DNA from: Thermogemmatispora sp042408735 | Lineage (GTDB): Bacteria > Chloroflexota > Ktedonobacteria > Ktedonobacterales > Ktedonobacteraceae | Assembly (NCBI RefSeq): GCF_042408735.1 | Contig: NZ_JBHOQV010000094.1 | Location: forward strand, 103,180-167,179 | Direction: 5' to 3' | Length of the DNA: 64,000 nucleotides | Shown here: positions 57,241 to 64,000 of the stretch, piece after piece | How the letters are laid out: every line of letters begins with the position of its first letter | Numbering within the stretch: position 1 is the stretch's first letter | Notes under the pieces: generated by a model | What the model was told of the DNA's origin: nothing | Seen by the model: only the letters and a program-made list of their open reading frames with translations | Database searches by the model: none | Made by a program: the position numbers and the translations under genes

Positions 57241-57757
57241 TTCCTCGTGTCCGCGCCAATAGCGCGGACACAGCCACGGGGGCAAGTGGCAGACTTGTGT
57301 ACAGAGCACAAGCCAGATAAGGATCAGCGGCCAGGCAGCCACGGTCGATCGTCTGAACCTGGCTGCCTATGTGTCCTTGTCCGCCAATCTCGCACCTGGA
57401 GTGTGCCAGCCAGACATGGGGGACTGGCTGACACACGCACTGCGCCTGTCTGTCGGTCCTGCTGCGCTGCTGATCCTCCCCAGACTCGCCTAGCAGGAAC
57501 AGATAGTCGGCAGGGCAGTAACATAGCATAGCAAACAAAGTACTGGCGGGCGCCAGCCGAAGCGCCTAGTGCTCGCTGGCCACTGCCACCAGGCTACGCG
57601 AGGAGCTGTTTGCCTCGCGGTACCTTGCCCCCTATGTCCTAACAGTCAAGTAAGCAAGAAACTGCAGTAGCTGACGCACGCTATCCAGGCAGGACGGCCT
57701 CCGCCCGTCCGTCAGGTGCCTGGAACGATGCCGTTCTCTAATCAGGGGAGATCTGGA
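57241..57757. other. 517-bp gap between zwf and opcA with two hairpins
   Basis: A 10-bp perfect stem GTGTCCGCGC/GCGCGGACAC (57247-57256, 57262-57271) follows directly after the zwf stop. A second stem AGGCAGCC/GGCTGCCT (57333-57340, 57361-57368) lies downstream. The first is a likely terminator or processing site. I found no gene or clear promoter in the rest. Confidence 0.5.
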
Positions 57758-58999
57758 ATGACTGTGGACCTCGACCTATCCCCGGGGACACGCTCGCTGT
57801 GGGCCGGTAAGGCCATTCCCTGGGAGCATCTGGAGGAAGAAGTGGCTTTGCTCTGGAAAATGGCCGCCGATAACATGCGCATCGGCCAGAATATGAGCGT
57901 GCGCACCAGCGTGCTCAATCTGGTAATCTGCGCACCCTCCACCGCGCGCGCTCGCTATGTTAGCAATCTGCTGCGTGATCTGCTCAGTACACATATCGCG
58001 CGTGTTGTCATTCTGATCCTTGAAGACGATCGCGACGCGCCGGCCTCGATCGCGACCTGGGTGACCCTGCGCAGCTTCCCAGTCATTTCAGACCTCACTC
58101 GTCACCATTTTGAGCAGATCACAGCCCTGCTCAGTGGGCCGGTGGTTGAGCATAGTGCTGCTCTTTTGCAGAAGCTCGTCAGACCTGACCTGCCGATCTA
58201 TCTCTGGTGGCTTGATGAGCCTCCGGCCGGCGGCGACCCCCTTGACTCGCTGGCCGCCATCAGCCAGCGGCTTATCGTCGATTCGGCCAGCTTCCAGACA
58301 CCAGGGCCGACCTTGCGCTTGTTGGCCTCGCTGTTAGAAACGCATCCAAGCTGTGCCATCAGTGACCTGAATTGGGGACGGCTCACACCGCTGCGCCAGT
58401 TGGTCGCCCAGTTTTTTGACGGTTTGGAGTATCGTCCCTACTTCGAAGGCATTCAGCGCATCGAGATCGAGCATGCCGTGCTCGAGGCGCCGGGTGGTAG
58501 TGACCGCCGTCTCCAGGGGGCCGCCGCCACTCTGCATCAGCGGCTACAGGAGCCTGCCCGTGCCCTATTGATGGGAGGCTGGCTCAAAGAGCGTCTCACC
58601 TGGCGCCGAGTCGCCTGTAGCGCTTCCTGCCCCGGCAGCGTCGAGAGCCTGCCGCCAGGAGCCTATCACTGGTGTCTGGAGAATGGGGCTGGGCAGCCAA
58701 CGCGCATCGATATTCGTCCGCGTGCCGAAGGAGAGGTCCCGCCGGGAACGATTTGCCTTCTGCGTCTCACCAGCCGGCTCGAGGATCAACAAGCACTGTT
58801 CAGCATCAGCCGCCTGCCTGGCGACAGCGATCATGTCCTGACCTCCATCGAACTTGAGCAGGAACAGCCCCGGCAGCGTACCCTAAACCTCAATGAGCAG
58901 CGCCAGGAGAGCCAGCTCTTAGTTGATGAGCTAGAGATCACTGGGCATGATGACCAATTTGAGAGGATTTTGCAGGAGCTAGCTGCTCTGCTTGCCTGA
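57758..58999 (+). CDS. opcA: OpcA, glucose-6-phosphate dehydrogenase assembly protein
   Basis: This 413-residue protein matches OpcA, which activates or assembles Zwf in cyanobacteria and actinobacteria. Characteristic runs are SVRTSVLNLVICAPSTARAR, VVILILEDDRDAPASIATWV and LVRPDLPIYLWWLDEPPAGG, with the later FQTPGPTLRLLASL and ISDLNWGRLTPLRQLVAQFF. The YLWWLDEP and DLNWGRLTPWR-type motifs are hallmark. ATG 57758 has GGGGAG seven bases upstream; GTG 57716 and ATG 57728 are weaker. Its location after zwf supports the role. Confidence 0.92.
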   Translation: MTVDLDLSPGTRSLWAGKAIPWEHLEEEVALLWKMAADNMRIGQNMSVRTSVLNLVICAPSTARARYVSNLLRDLLSTHIARVVILILEDDRDAPASIATWVTLRSFPVISDLTRHHFEQITALLSGPVVEHSAALLQKLVRPDLPIYLWWLDEPPAGGDPLDSLAAISQRLIVDSASFQTPGPTLRLLASLLETHPSCAISDLNWGRLTPLRQLVAQFFDGLEYRPYFEGIQRIEIEHAVLEAPGGSDRRLQGAAATLHQRLQEPARALLMGGWLKERLTWRRVACSASCPGSVESLPPGAYHWCLENGAGQPTRIDIRPRAEGEVPPGTICLLRLTSRLEDQQALFSISRLPGDSDHVLTSIELEQEQPRQRTLNLNEQRQESQLLVDELEITGHDDQFERILQELAALLA

Positions 59000-59130
59000 C
59001 CTAGGCCAGCCATCCTGAAGGCAGCGCCTTCGGGAGCCTCCTCGGGGAATGAGCGGGAGCATCGGCTCTTAGCTGCTTACTCGCAAGTTATGCATCTTTA
59101 TCAGATCTCAGAGAGGATAGAACTAAGGAG

Positions 59131-59880
59131 ATGCAGCAACAGATCGCCATCTATCCTGACGCCGAGAGCCTCAGCCAGGAAGCGGCGCGTCTTGTAACGC
59201 GTCTCGCCCAGGAAGCCATTGTCACCCGTGGGCGCTTCACCCTTGCCCTTGCTGGAGGCTCAACGCCACGCAAGCTCTACAGCCTTCTAGCCAGTGAACC
59301 CTATCGCAGTCAGATCGACTGGACGCGCGTTGAGATCTTCTGGTCTGACGAACGCTGCGTCCCACCTGATCATCCAGAAAGCAACTACCGCATGGCTCAC
59401 GAAGTCATGCTCAGCAAACTGCCCATTCCTGCCGCCAACATTCACCGCATGCCGGCAGAGCAGACCGACCATCAAGCTGCTGCCGAGAGTTATAGCGCCG
59501 AGCTGCGCCGTGTCTTCAGCACCACGGGAGTGCCCGTCTTCGACCTCATTCAGCTCGGCATGGGTCCTGAAGGGCACACAGCTTCACTTTTTCCTCACCA
59601 GCAGGCCCTTCACGAGCGCGAGCGTCTTGTCCTGCCCGTCAGTGTTCCCAAGCCGCCGCCTGAGCGTCTCACCTTCACCCCGCCTGTCATCAATGCTGCG
59701 CGTCACATCCTCTTTCTTGTCACCGGCAGCGACAAAGCCGAGGCCATCCGAGCGGTGCTTGAAGAAGAAGGCGCGCCCGATGACTATCCCGCGCGCCTGG
59801 TCCATGCCGCCGCAGGTGAAGTCACCTGGCTCCTGGACACAGCCGCTGCGGCAGCCCTCCAGAGGAGGCCCTCAGCATGA
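59131..59880 (+). CDS. pgl: 6-Phosphogluconolactonase
   Basis: This 249-residue enzyme hydrolyses 6-phosphogluconolactone to 6-phosphogluconate. The NagB/Pgl fold shows RFTLALAGGSTPRKLYSLLA, VEIFWSDERCVPPDHPESNY (the family's DERxVPxxHxxSN motif), FDLIQLGMGPEGHTASLFPH with the active-site His, and ERLTFTPPVINAARHILFLV. ATG 59131 directly follows AAGGAG, so spacing is very short; AGAGGA further up may serve instead. The stop overlaps the rpe start by four bases (ATGA). Confidence 0.94.
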   Translation: MQQQIAIYPDAESLSQEAARLVTRLAQEAIVTRGRFTLALAGGSTPRKLYSLLASEPYRSQIDWTRVEIFWSDERCVPPDHPESNYRMAHEVMLSKLPIPAANIHRMPAEQTDHQAAAESYSAELRRVFSTTGVPVFDLIQLGMGPEGHTASLFPHQQALHERERLVLPVSVPKPPPERLTFTPPVINAARHILFLVTGSDKAEAIRAVLEEEGAPDDYPARLVHAAAGEVTWLLDTAAAAALQRRPSA

Positions 59881-60593
59881 CGACCGAGCAGCCGACAGCC
59901 CGAGCAGCCCAAGCGCCACAGCCGCCGGCGCCCATTGGTCTTGTTCCCTCTATTCTCAGCGCTGACTTCAGCCGTCTTGGACAGCAGGTGCGCGAAGCCG
60001 AAGAAGCGGGTGTTCAGCGTATCCAGATTGACGTCATGGACGGGCACTTTGTTCCCAATATTACAATGGGGCCGCTTATTGTCGAAGCCGTGCGGCGCAG
60101 CACCAGCCTTCCGTTAGAAGCACATCTCATGATCACCAACCCTGAGCACTACATTGAAGCCTTCGCGCGGGCCGGGGCTGACGTCATCATTGTCCACCAG
60201 GAGACCTGTCCTCATCTACACCGTATCGTGCAGCAAATCAAAGAAGCTGGCAAACAAGCGGGGGTAGCGCTCAACCCCTCGACGCCCGTGTGGCTGCTAG
60301 AAGACATCCTCTCCCTGCTTGACCTAGTGCTCATCATGACCGTCAATCCCGGGTTTGGGGGCCAGGAATTCATTCCTGAGACGCTGCCCAAAATCGCGCG
60401 CGCCAGGCAGCTCCTCAACGAACGTCAACTCCAATGTGACCTTGAAGTTGACGGAGGCATCAACGAGCACACCGCGCCGCTGGTCGTCCAGGCGGGGGCC
60501 AACCTGCTCGTAGCCGGCAGTGCCATCTACAACGAGCGTGAGAGCGTTGCCGCAGCCGTTGAGCGCCTGCGGCGGGCCCTTGCTCTTAGCTGA
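59877..60593 (+). CDS. rpe: Ribulose-phosphate 3-epimerase
   Basis: This 238-residue TIM-barrel enzyme turns ribulose-5-phosphate into xylulose-5-phosphate. Motifs are VPSILSADFSRLGQQVREAE, IDVMDGHFVPNITMGPLIVE, PLEAHLMITNPEHYIEAF and VLIMTVNPGFGGQEFIPETL, ending in LEVDGGINEHTAPLVVQAGA. These include the two metal-bound His, two Asp and the phosphate-binding GGI. A 20-residue Ala/Pro/Gln-rich N-terminal tail precedes the barrel. It is translationally coupled to pgl and is the last gene of the cluster. Confidence 0.96.
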   Translation: MTTEQPTARAAQAPQPPAPIGLVPSILSADFSRLGQQVREAEEAGVQRIQIDVMDGHFVPNITMGPLIVEAVRRSTSLPLEAHLMITNPEHYIEAFARAGADVIIVHQETCPHLHRIVQQIKEAGKQAGVALNPSTPVWLLEDILSLLDLVLIMTVNPGFGGQEFIPETLPKIARARQLLNERQLQCDLEVDGGINEHTAPLVVQAGANLLVAGSAIYNERESVAAAVERLRRALALS

Positions 60594-60959
60594 TTCCCAC
60601 CAGTTGATTCCCTTCCTCAACTATCCAAGGGGCACGTGGCACCAACCAGGAGATCGGCAGAGGCGTGCTGACCCGTTCCAGAGACAGACTGACCCTGAGC
60701 GCCTGGCACCTGGCAGATCTGGCACGAGCGGCAGCCTTGCCGGGCGCGTCCATACTCGTCGAATCGAAGCCATAGCGATCAGGTGATACAGGCCAGGTCA
60801 GGGGCAGTGACGAGCGCGCATGTGGCCTAGCACAAGCGACCATATGTCCAGCTTGCTCTTTTGACCTGACCAGGCTCAGACGTTCAGACGAGCCGCAGCG
60901 ACCAACCACACCGCAGCATGCATGACAGCTCTCTACAGCTCTCTCAGGAGGCACAGGAC
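60594..60959. other. Intergenic region between rpe and the P1 peptidase
   Basis: No gene, clear promoter or strong hairpin was recognised in this 366-bp stretch. The short frame continuing upstream of the peptidase ATG (to 60918) lacks a ribosome site. Confidence 0.4.
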
Positions 60960-61928
60960 ATGTACAATGACATCACCGATGTTCCAGGTATTCGCGTTGG
61001 GCACGATACCAACCTAGAAGCTGGCACCGGCTGCACAGTGATCCTCTGTGATCCCCCCGCGGTTGGCGGTGTAGATGTCCGTGGTGGAGCCCCAGCCACG
61101 CGTGAAACTGATCTTCTACACCCGCTCTGTCTTGTCGAGCGCGTCAATGCCATCTTACTGACTGGAGGCAGCGCCTTTGGACTAGAGGCGGCCGCTGGTG
61201 TCATGCGCTATCTCGAAGAGCGTGGTCAAGGCTTTCAAGCCGGTAACGTGCGCGTCCCTATCGTCCCAGCAGCCGCCATCTTTGATCTTGGCCTCGGCTC
61301 GGCCCACATACGACCCGATGCTGCCGCTGGCTACCGGGCCTGTGAACGGGCGAGCGCAGGCCCGATCGAGCAAGGCAGCGTAGGAGCTGGGACTGGAGCT
61401 ACCGTAGCCAAGCTTGGCGGTGGTCACAAAGCGGTTAAGGGCGGGCTTGGCTCAGCCAGCACCCAACTAGCTGATGGAACACTTGTCGGAGCCTTAGTAG
61501 TTGTCAACGCCGCGGGCAACATTGTTGATCCGCACAGTGGAGCCACGATTGCAGGGGGGTCAGGGGCCGCAGAAAGCCCTGAGCAAGGTCGCCATCCCTT
61601 CAGCAACACCACCCTGGCCGTGGTTGCCACCAGTGCCACTCTCAGTAAAGCCAGCGTCAACAAAATAGCGCAAATGGCTCACAACGGCCTGGCGCAAGTC
61701 ATTCAACCGGCGCACACCATGTTTGATGGCGACATAGTTTTCGCCCTGGCCCTAGGAACAGAAACAACACCTCCCCCTGATCCTGCGATCACCGCAGCGC
61801 AGGTCAGCCTCATAGGGGCCGCGGCAGCCGCCACCCTGGCAAGGGCCATTATTCAAGCTGTTCGCCGCGCCACCGGGCTCCACGGCATTCCGGCACTCGC
61901 CGACCAGCCGGGTCAGCCTGAAAAGTAA
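60960..61928 (+). CDS. P1-family peptidase (DmpA/NylC-type autoprocessing hydrolase)
   Basis: This 322-residue Ntn-type hydrolase is of the P1 family (DmpA aminopeptidase / NylC 6-aminohexanoate oligomer hydrolase). It has ITDVPGIRVGHDTNLEAGTG, GVDVRGGAPATRETDLL, ILLTGGSAFGLEAAAGVMRY and EQGSVGAGTGATVAKLGGGH. The predicted self-cleavage site is N216-T217 in RHPFSNTTLAVVATSATLSK, freeing a catalytic Thr at the small subunit's N-terminus. DmpA trims D- and L-N-terminal residues, and NylC splits nylon oligomers; the natural substrate here is unknown. ATG 60960 has AGGAGG eight bases upstream. No signal peptide. Confidence 0.9.
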   Translation: MYNDITDVPGIRVGHDTNLEAGTGCTVILCDPPAVGGVDVRGGAPATRETDLLHPLCLVERVNAILLTGGSAFGLEAAAGVMRYLEERGQGFQAGNVRVPIVPAAAIFDLGLGSAHIRPDAAAGYRACERASAGPIEQGSVGAGTGATVAKLGGGHKAVKGGLGSASTQLADGTLVGALVVVNAAGNIVDPHSGATIAGGSGAAESPEQGRHPFSNTTLAVVATSATLSKASVNKIAQMAHNGLAQVIQPAHTMFDGDIVFALALGTETTPPPDPAITAAQVSLIGAAAAATLARAIIQAVRRATGLHGIPALADQPGQPEK

Positions 61929-61954
61929 GACAGGCACTCGACCCGCTCAAGCGA

Positions 61955-61987
61955 GGGCATAGCAAAACGATCCCCATTGCTATGCCC
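61955..61987 (+). terminator. Stem-loop terminator after the P1 peptidase
   Basis: GGGCATAGCAA (61955-61965) pairs perfectly with TTGCTATGCCC (61977-61987) across an 11-nt loop, 27 bp after the stop codon. No T-run follows. The remainder of the gap to 62233 shows nothing else recognisable. Confidence 0.6.
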
Positions 61988-62233
61988 CCTGAGAAGCGAG
62001 CGAGAGACGCATCATCCTTGGCCGGCAAAAGGCGCACAGTCGATCGATCCAGGCCAACGCGGACCCTGACTGAAGCGAGGGAGCGAGGCAAAAGCGCAAA
62101 CTAGTCGCTGACCTGGCTGCCGGCGGGCAGAGCGGGCCAGAGCTTCAGTCAAAGCTAGGCGAGGGCCGGCCGATACTGGGCCGTCATCGAACCGGCGCTT
62201 ACACAAGTAGCGAGCGAGAGCAGGCGAAGCACA

Positions 62234-62740
62234 TCACGGTTCCAGAATCAGTAACAGCAGCAGCCCTCCACTTAGCAGCGTAACCAAAACGCAACACAAT
62301 ACCAGGAGACGAAAGAGAGGAAGACGGGCCGCTGGAAGCGAAGCGGGCGCCGCCGTAGGCGCTTGCCATTCAGCGCGCAGGGGCAGATCGCGCCGCGTAG
62401 CCAGCGTTTTCAGGCCTCCGGCTGTCGACTCCCGTGCAGGAGAAAGGCCGTGCGAGCTGCGTATTCCCAATGCCGAGTGCGGCTGCTCCGAGGGGGGGAA
62501 GACAGGAGGGGGAGTCACAGGCAAAGCGAGGGGGGGGTATGCAGCAGAAGAGGGGGACGAAGCAGGCGAGTGGGGGAGCATCGCCTGATCCGCCTGAACA
62601 GGTCGGAGCTGCGCAGAGTGGGCATCGGAAGTTGGCAGTCTCACAGCAATCTCCACCAGCGGCAACTGAGAGCCAGACCCACAACTCACACAACGAACAA
62701 CGGAACCTACAAGAAACGCGCTATAGAACAGCGCTACCAA
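62234..62740 (-). CDS. Possible tail-anchored Pro/Ser-rich protein with CxxC start
   Basis: This 168-codon frame has RCVSCGSGSQLPLVEIAVRL near the N-terminus, a Pro/Ser/Ala-rich middle and a C-terminal hydrophobic helix (FRLLVLCCVLVTLLSGGLLL) just before the stop. This layout is like the Cys-rich tail-anchored protein at 10866-11843, which supports it being real. Against it, the only starts are TTG 62740 or similar weak codons with no ribosome site. It could therefore be a truncated or mis-started gene. Function unknown. Confidence 0.35.
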   Translation of the reverse strand: MVALFYSAFLVGSVVRCVSCGSGSQLPLVEIAVRLPTSDAHSAQLRPVQADQAMLPHSPASSPSSAAYPPLALPVTPPPVFPPSEQPHSALGIRSSHGLSPARESTAGGLKTLATRRDLPLRAEWQAPTAAPASLPAARLPLFRLLVLCCVLVTLLSGGLLLLLILEP

Positions 62741-62796
62741 TGCAGTAGCTAGTGTTTATTGTAGCCGGGTGAGGGGAAGAATCAAGGAGACCATGA

Positions 62797-63414
62797 CTAA
62801 TGGGCTGTTGATTCCTCCAGCAGAGAGAGTAATTGGTGTAAAATACGAGCAGTAGCTCCCCAAATGCGATATGGGCCATATTCATAGAAATAGACAGTGC
62901 GACGCCAACCGGCAGTATCCCAGACCTCACTATGGAAGATGCGGGGATCAGCCAGAGCGGGAAGGGGAGCGCAGATCACCTCGGAGACCTCAGCGGCCTG
63001 AGGAGTAAGTGGGCCGGGGCCGGAAGGTAAGAAAGCCACCACAGGGATGATCCAAAAATTAGTGACCAAAGTAAAAGAAGGGGGAAGCAGGCCGAGGACC
63101 TCAGCGCGCTCGGGCGCAAGGCCGATCTCCTCCTGAGCCTCGCGCAAAGCTGTCATTACCGGATCGCGATCCTGGGGATCGACCGAACCGCCGGGAAAAG
63201 CGATCTCGCCGCTATGAGTGCGCAGCGTTGCGGCGCGGCGGATCAACAGCAAGCAAGGCTGGCTGTTTGCCTCAAAGAGCGGCAAAAGCACGGCAGCGCG
63301 CCGGAGCGGACGAGAAGCGATCTCAGGAGGTGGAGCGAGCATCGGAGCCTGGTCGGGAGGAGCCAGGCGAGAGCGCAGAGTGGTCACCACCTCGCTAATG
63401 CTGGACATATTCAT
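62797..63414 (-). CDS. Nudix hydrolase, CoA pyrophosphatase-like
   Basis: This 205-residue Nudix hydrolase resembles NudL/YeaB-type CoA diphosphatases. The RAAVLLPLFEANSQPCLLLI strand pair and RTHSGEIAFPGGSVDPQDRD lead into the Nudix box, whose end is ALREAQEEIGLAPER (REAxEEIGL present). The LLIRRAATLRTHSGEIAFPG run is the CoA-diphosphatase signature. The enzyme would cleave CoA or related dinucleotides to 4'-phosphopantetheine and an ADP derivative, using Mg or Mn. ATG 63414 is the conserved start; it faces the divergent leader region at 63415-63931. Confidence 0.9.
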   Translation of the reverse strand: MNMSSISEVVTTLRSRLAPPDQAPMLAPPPEIASRPLRRAAVLLPLFEANSQPCLLLIRRAATLRTHSGEIAFPGGSVDPQDRDPVMTALREAQEEIGLAPERAEVLGLLPPSFTLVTNFWIIPVVAFLPSGPGPLTPQAAEVSEVICAPLPALADPRIFHSEVWDTAGWRRTVYFYEYGPYRIWGATARILHQLLSLLEESTAH

Positions 63415-63931
63415 GTGCCTATTCTACCACATTCACGCCGCAAAAAGGGGTTGGTTGAACTTGCGTGGGTATGATACAATGTGGTAAACAAAAAAACAGC
63501 GGGGAGGTCCGCCGAAAAGCTAGCTTTTGCCTTGCATTCACAGGCGGCTTTTGGTATAATTAGAGCATCGAGTGGGGGTATGCTTATACAAGGCTTTCAT
63601 TGTGCCCATATATACCTTATGACCTGTCTGCGGGCATCGTTTCGTAGAACTACTCTCTAGCACGAATGGGTGTACTATGGAGAATCGTCGTCTCATAGTA
63701 GGAAGTACAACGACAAGCAGCAGCCATCGCAGCCTGAGCAGCCTCCTCCGATAGCCAGTTGTCCGAGACGCATCCCCCCGATCTCAAGATGACGTTCCTG
63801 TCGTTACCCCTGGCAGAAGCGAAGACGGACTAAGGAAACGGGCGATCTACGTACGACATACGTTAGACAGGATCAGAGGGCGCTCGAGGGGCAAGGCAAA
63901 AAAACCGTGGATCGAAGGGGGTATTTTACCC
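63415..63931. other. Promoter region and long 5' leader of the last gene
   Basis: This region has an extended -10 candidate (TTGGTT, 18 bp, TACAAT ending near 63480) and a stronger promoter at 63532-63560. The leader then runs about 365 nt to the ATG at 63932. It includes an unsupported 25-codon frame (63677-63754, rich in Ser/Thr/Arg). No known riboswitch was recognised by eye. Confidence 0.5.
63532..63560 (+). promoter_or_regulatory. Strong sigma-70 promoter of the last gene
   Basis: TTGCAT (63532-63537), 17 bp, TATAAT (63555-63560) with TGG directly before it forms a near-consensus extended -10 promoter. Transcription should begin near 63567. Confidence 0.8.
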
Positions 63932-64000
63932 ATGCAAGCACAACAGCACGGCGACCTTTCGACACCGCCAGCGGCAAAATCTCAAAGCGGGCAGGTACAG
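63932..64000 (+). CDS. Start of an unidentified gene (cut by window edge)
   Basis: ATG 63932 has AAGGGGG ten bases upstream, and 23 codons are visible. They encode a Gln/Ser/Pro-rich polar stretch (MQAQQHGDLSTPPAAKSQSG...), without signal peptide or motif. The frame is open to the window end. The strong promoter and long leader suggest a highly expressed or leader-controlled gene. Its identity cannot be told. Confidence 0.6.
   Translation, partial: MQAQQHGDLSTPPAAKSQSGQVQ

Noticed and set aside
62363..62752. Plus-strand frames opposite the tail-anchored ORF
   Set aside because: Arg/Gln-rich shadow frames; the minus-strand frame at least ends in a clean transmembrane helix.
1..64000. tRNA and rRNA genes, insertion sequences or prophage genes
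   Set aside because: No tRNA arm patterns, transposase motifs, terminal repeats or phage structural genes were recognised by eye; a covariance-model scan would be decisive for tRNAs.

Overview
The window is a gene-dense, fairly GC-rich piece of bacterial chromosome with about 60 protein genes. No rRNA, tRNA, insertion sequence, prophage or CRISPR array was seen. The mix of families suggests a soil- or thermophile-type Chloroflexota, most likely a Ktedonobacteria member such as a Thermogemmatispora-like organism. The pointers are Asp23/AmaP/DUF2273 proteins, DUF4383, RskA-type anti-sigma factor, M32 carboxypeptidase, OpcA with Zwf, a Csx15-type protein and many Pro/Ser-rich tail-anchored proteins. 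This placement is inference from gene content; no marker gene was compared.

Layout. 1-431 is the start of a LysR regulator cut by the window edge. 859-6630 holds a cytidylate-kinase-like protein, a small CxxC/HxxH protein, a DUF983 protein, prephenate dehydratase, an Mrp-type Fe-S carrier and a Crp/Fnr regulator. 7063-9940 is a three-gene polyprenyl-phosphate unit (UbiA-type phosphoribosyltransferase, flippase-like protein, polyprenol-phosphate mannose synthase) closed by a large stem-loop. 10162-11843 pairs a NYN-domain RNase with a membrane-anchored Cys-cluster protein. 12124-13505 is an AT-richer two-gene unit: a CARF-PD-(D/E)xK nuclease (Can2/Card1 type) with a Csx15-like protein. Both families normally accompany type III CRISPR systems, but no cas gene or array is near. 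A 1.1-kb gene-free stretch follows.

14642-28059 contains a two-component system, a YflT-type stress protein, a glucose-dehydrogenase-like SDR, a MarR-ClC pair with a perfect operator palindrome facing a duplicated-domain lipoprotein, a divergent CPBP protease / GntR-DUF1648 unit around a large palindrome, an alkyl-DHAP-synthase-like flavoprotein and a second SDR. 28401-31106 is a tandem family of two full proteins and one decayed copy built from a repeated CxxC...HxxH domain that I do not recognise. 31388-37674 is a one-strand run: Asp23, a second Asp23-like protein, AmaP, DUF2273, an ECF sigma factor with its zinc-finger partner, an MscS channel and a PAS histidine kinase, i.e. an envelope-stress island.

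38282-50288 holds another two-component system, YceI, DUF4383, a SigK/RskA-like pair, a Tat-exported ferritin-like protein, an EamA transporter, an M32 carboxypeptidase, a CAP-domain lipoprotein and a coiled-coil protein. 50481-52010 has a GlcG/DUF336 protein and a PEP-mutase-family lyase. 52425-60593 is a pentose-phosphate cluster: tal, pgi, zwf, opcA, pgl and rpe in one direction. It can turn glucose-6-phosphate into NADPH and sugar phosphates; 6-phosphogluconate dehydrogenase is not in the window. The end has a P1-family peptidase, a weak tail-anchored ORF, a CoA-type Nudix hydrolase and the first 23 codons of a gene behind a strong promoter and a leader of about 365 nt.
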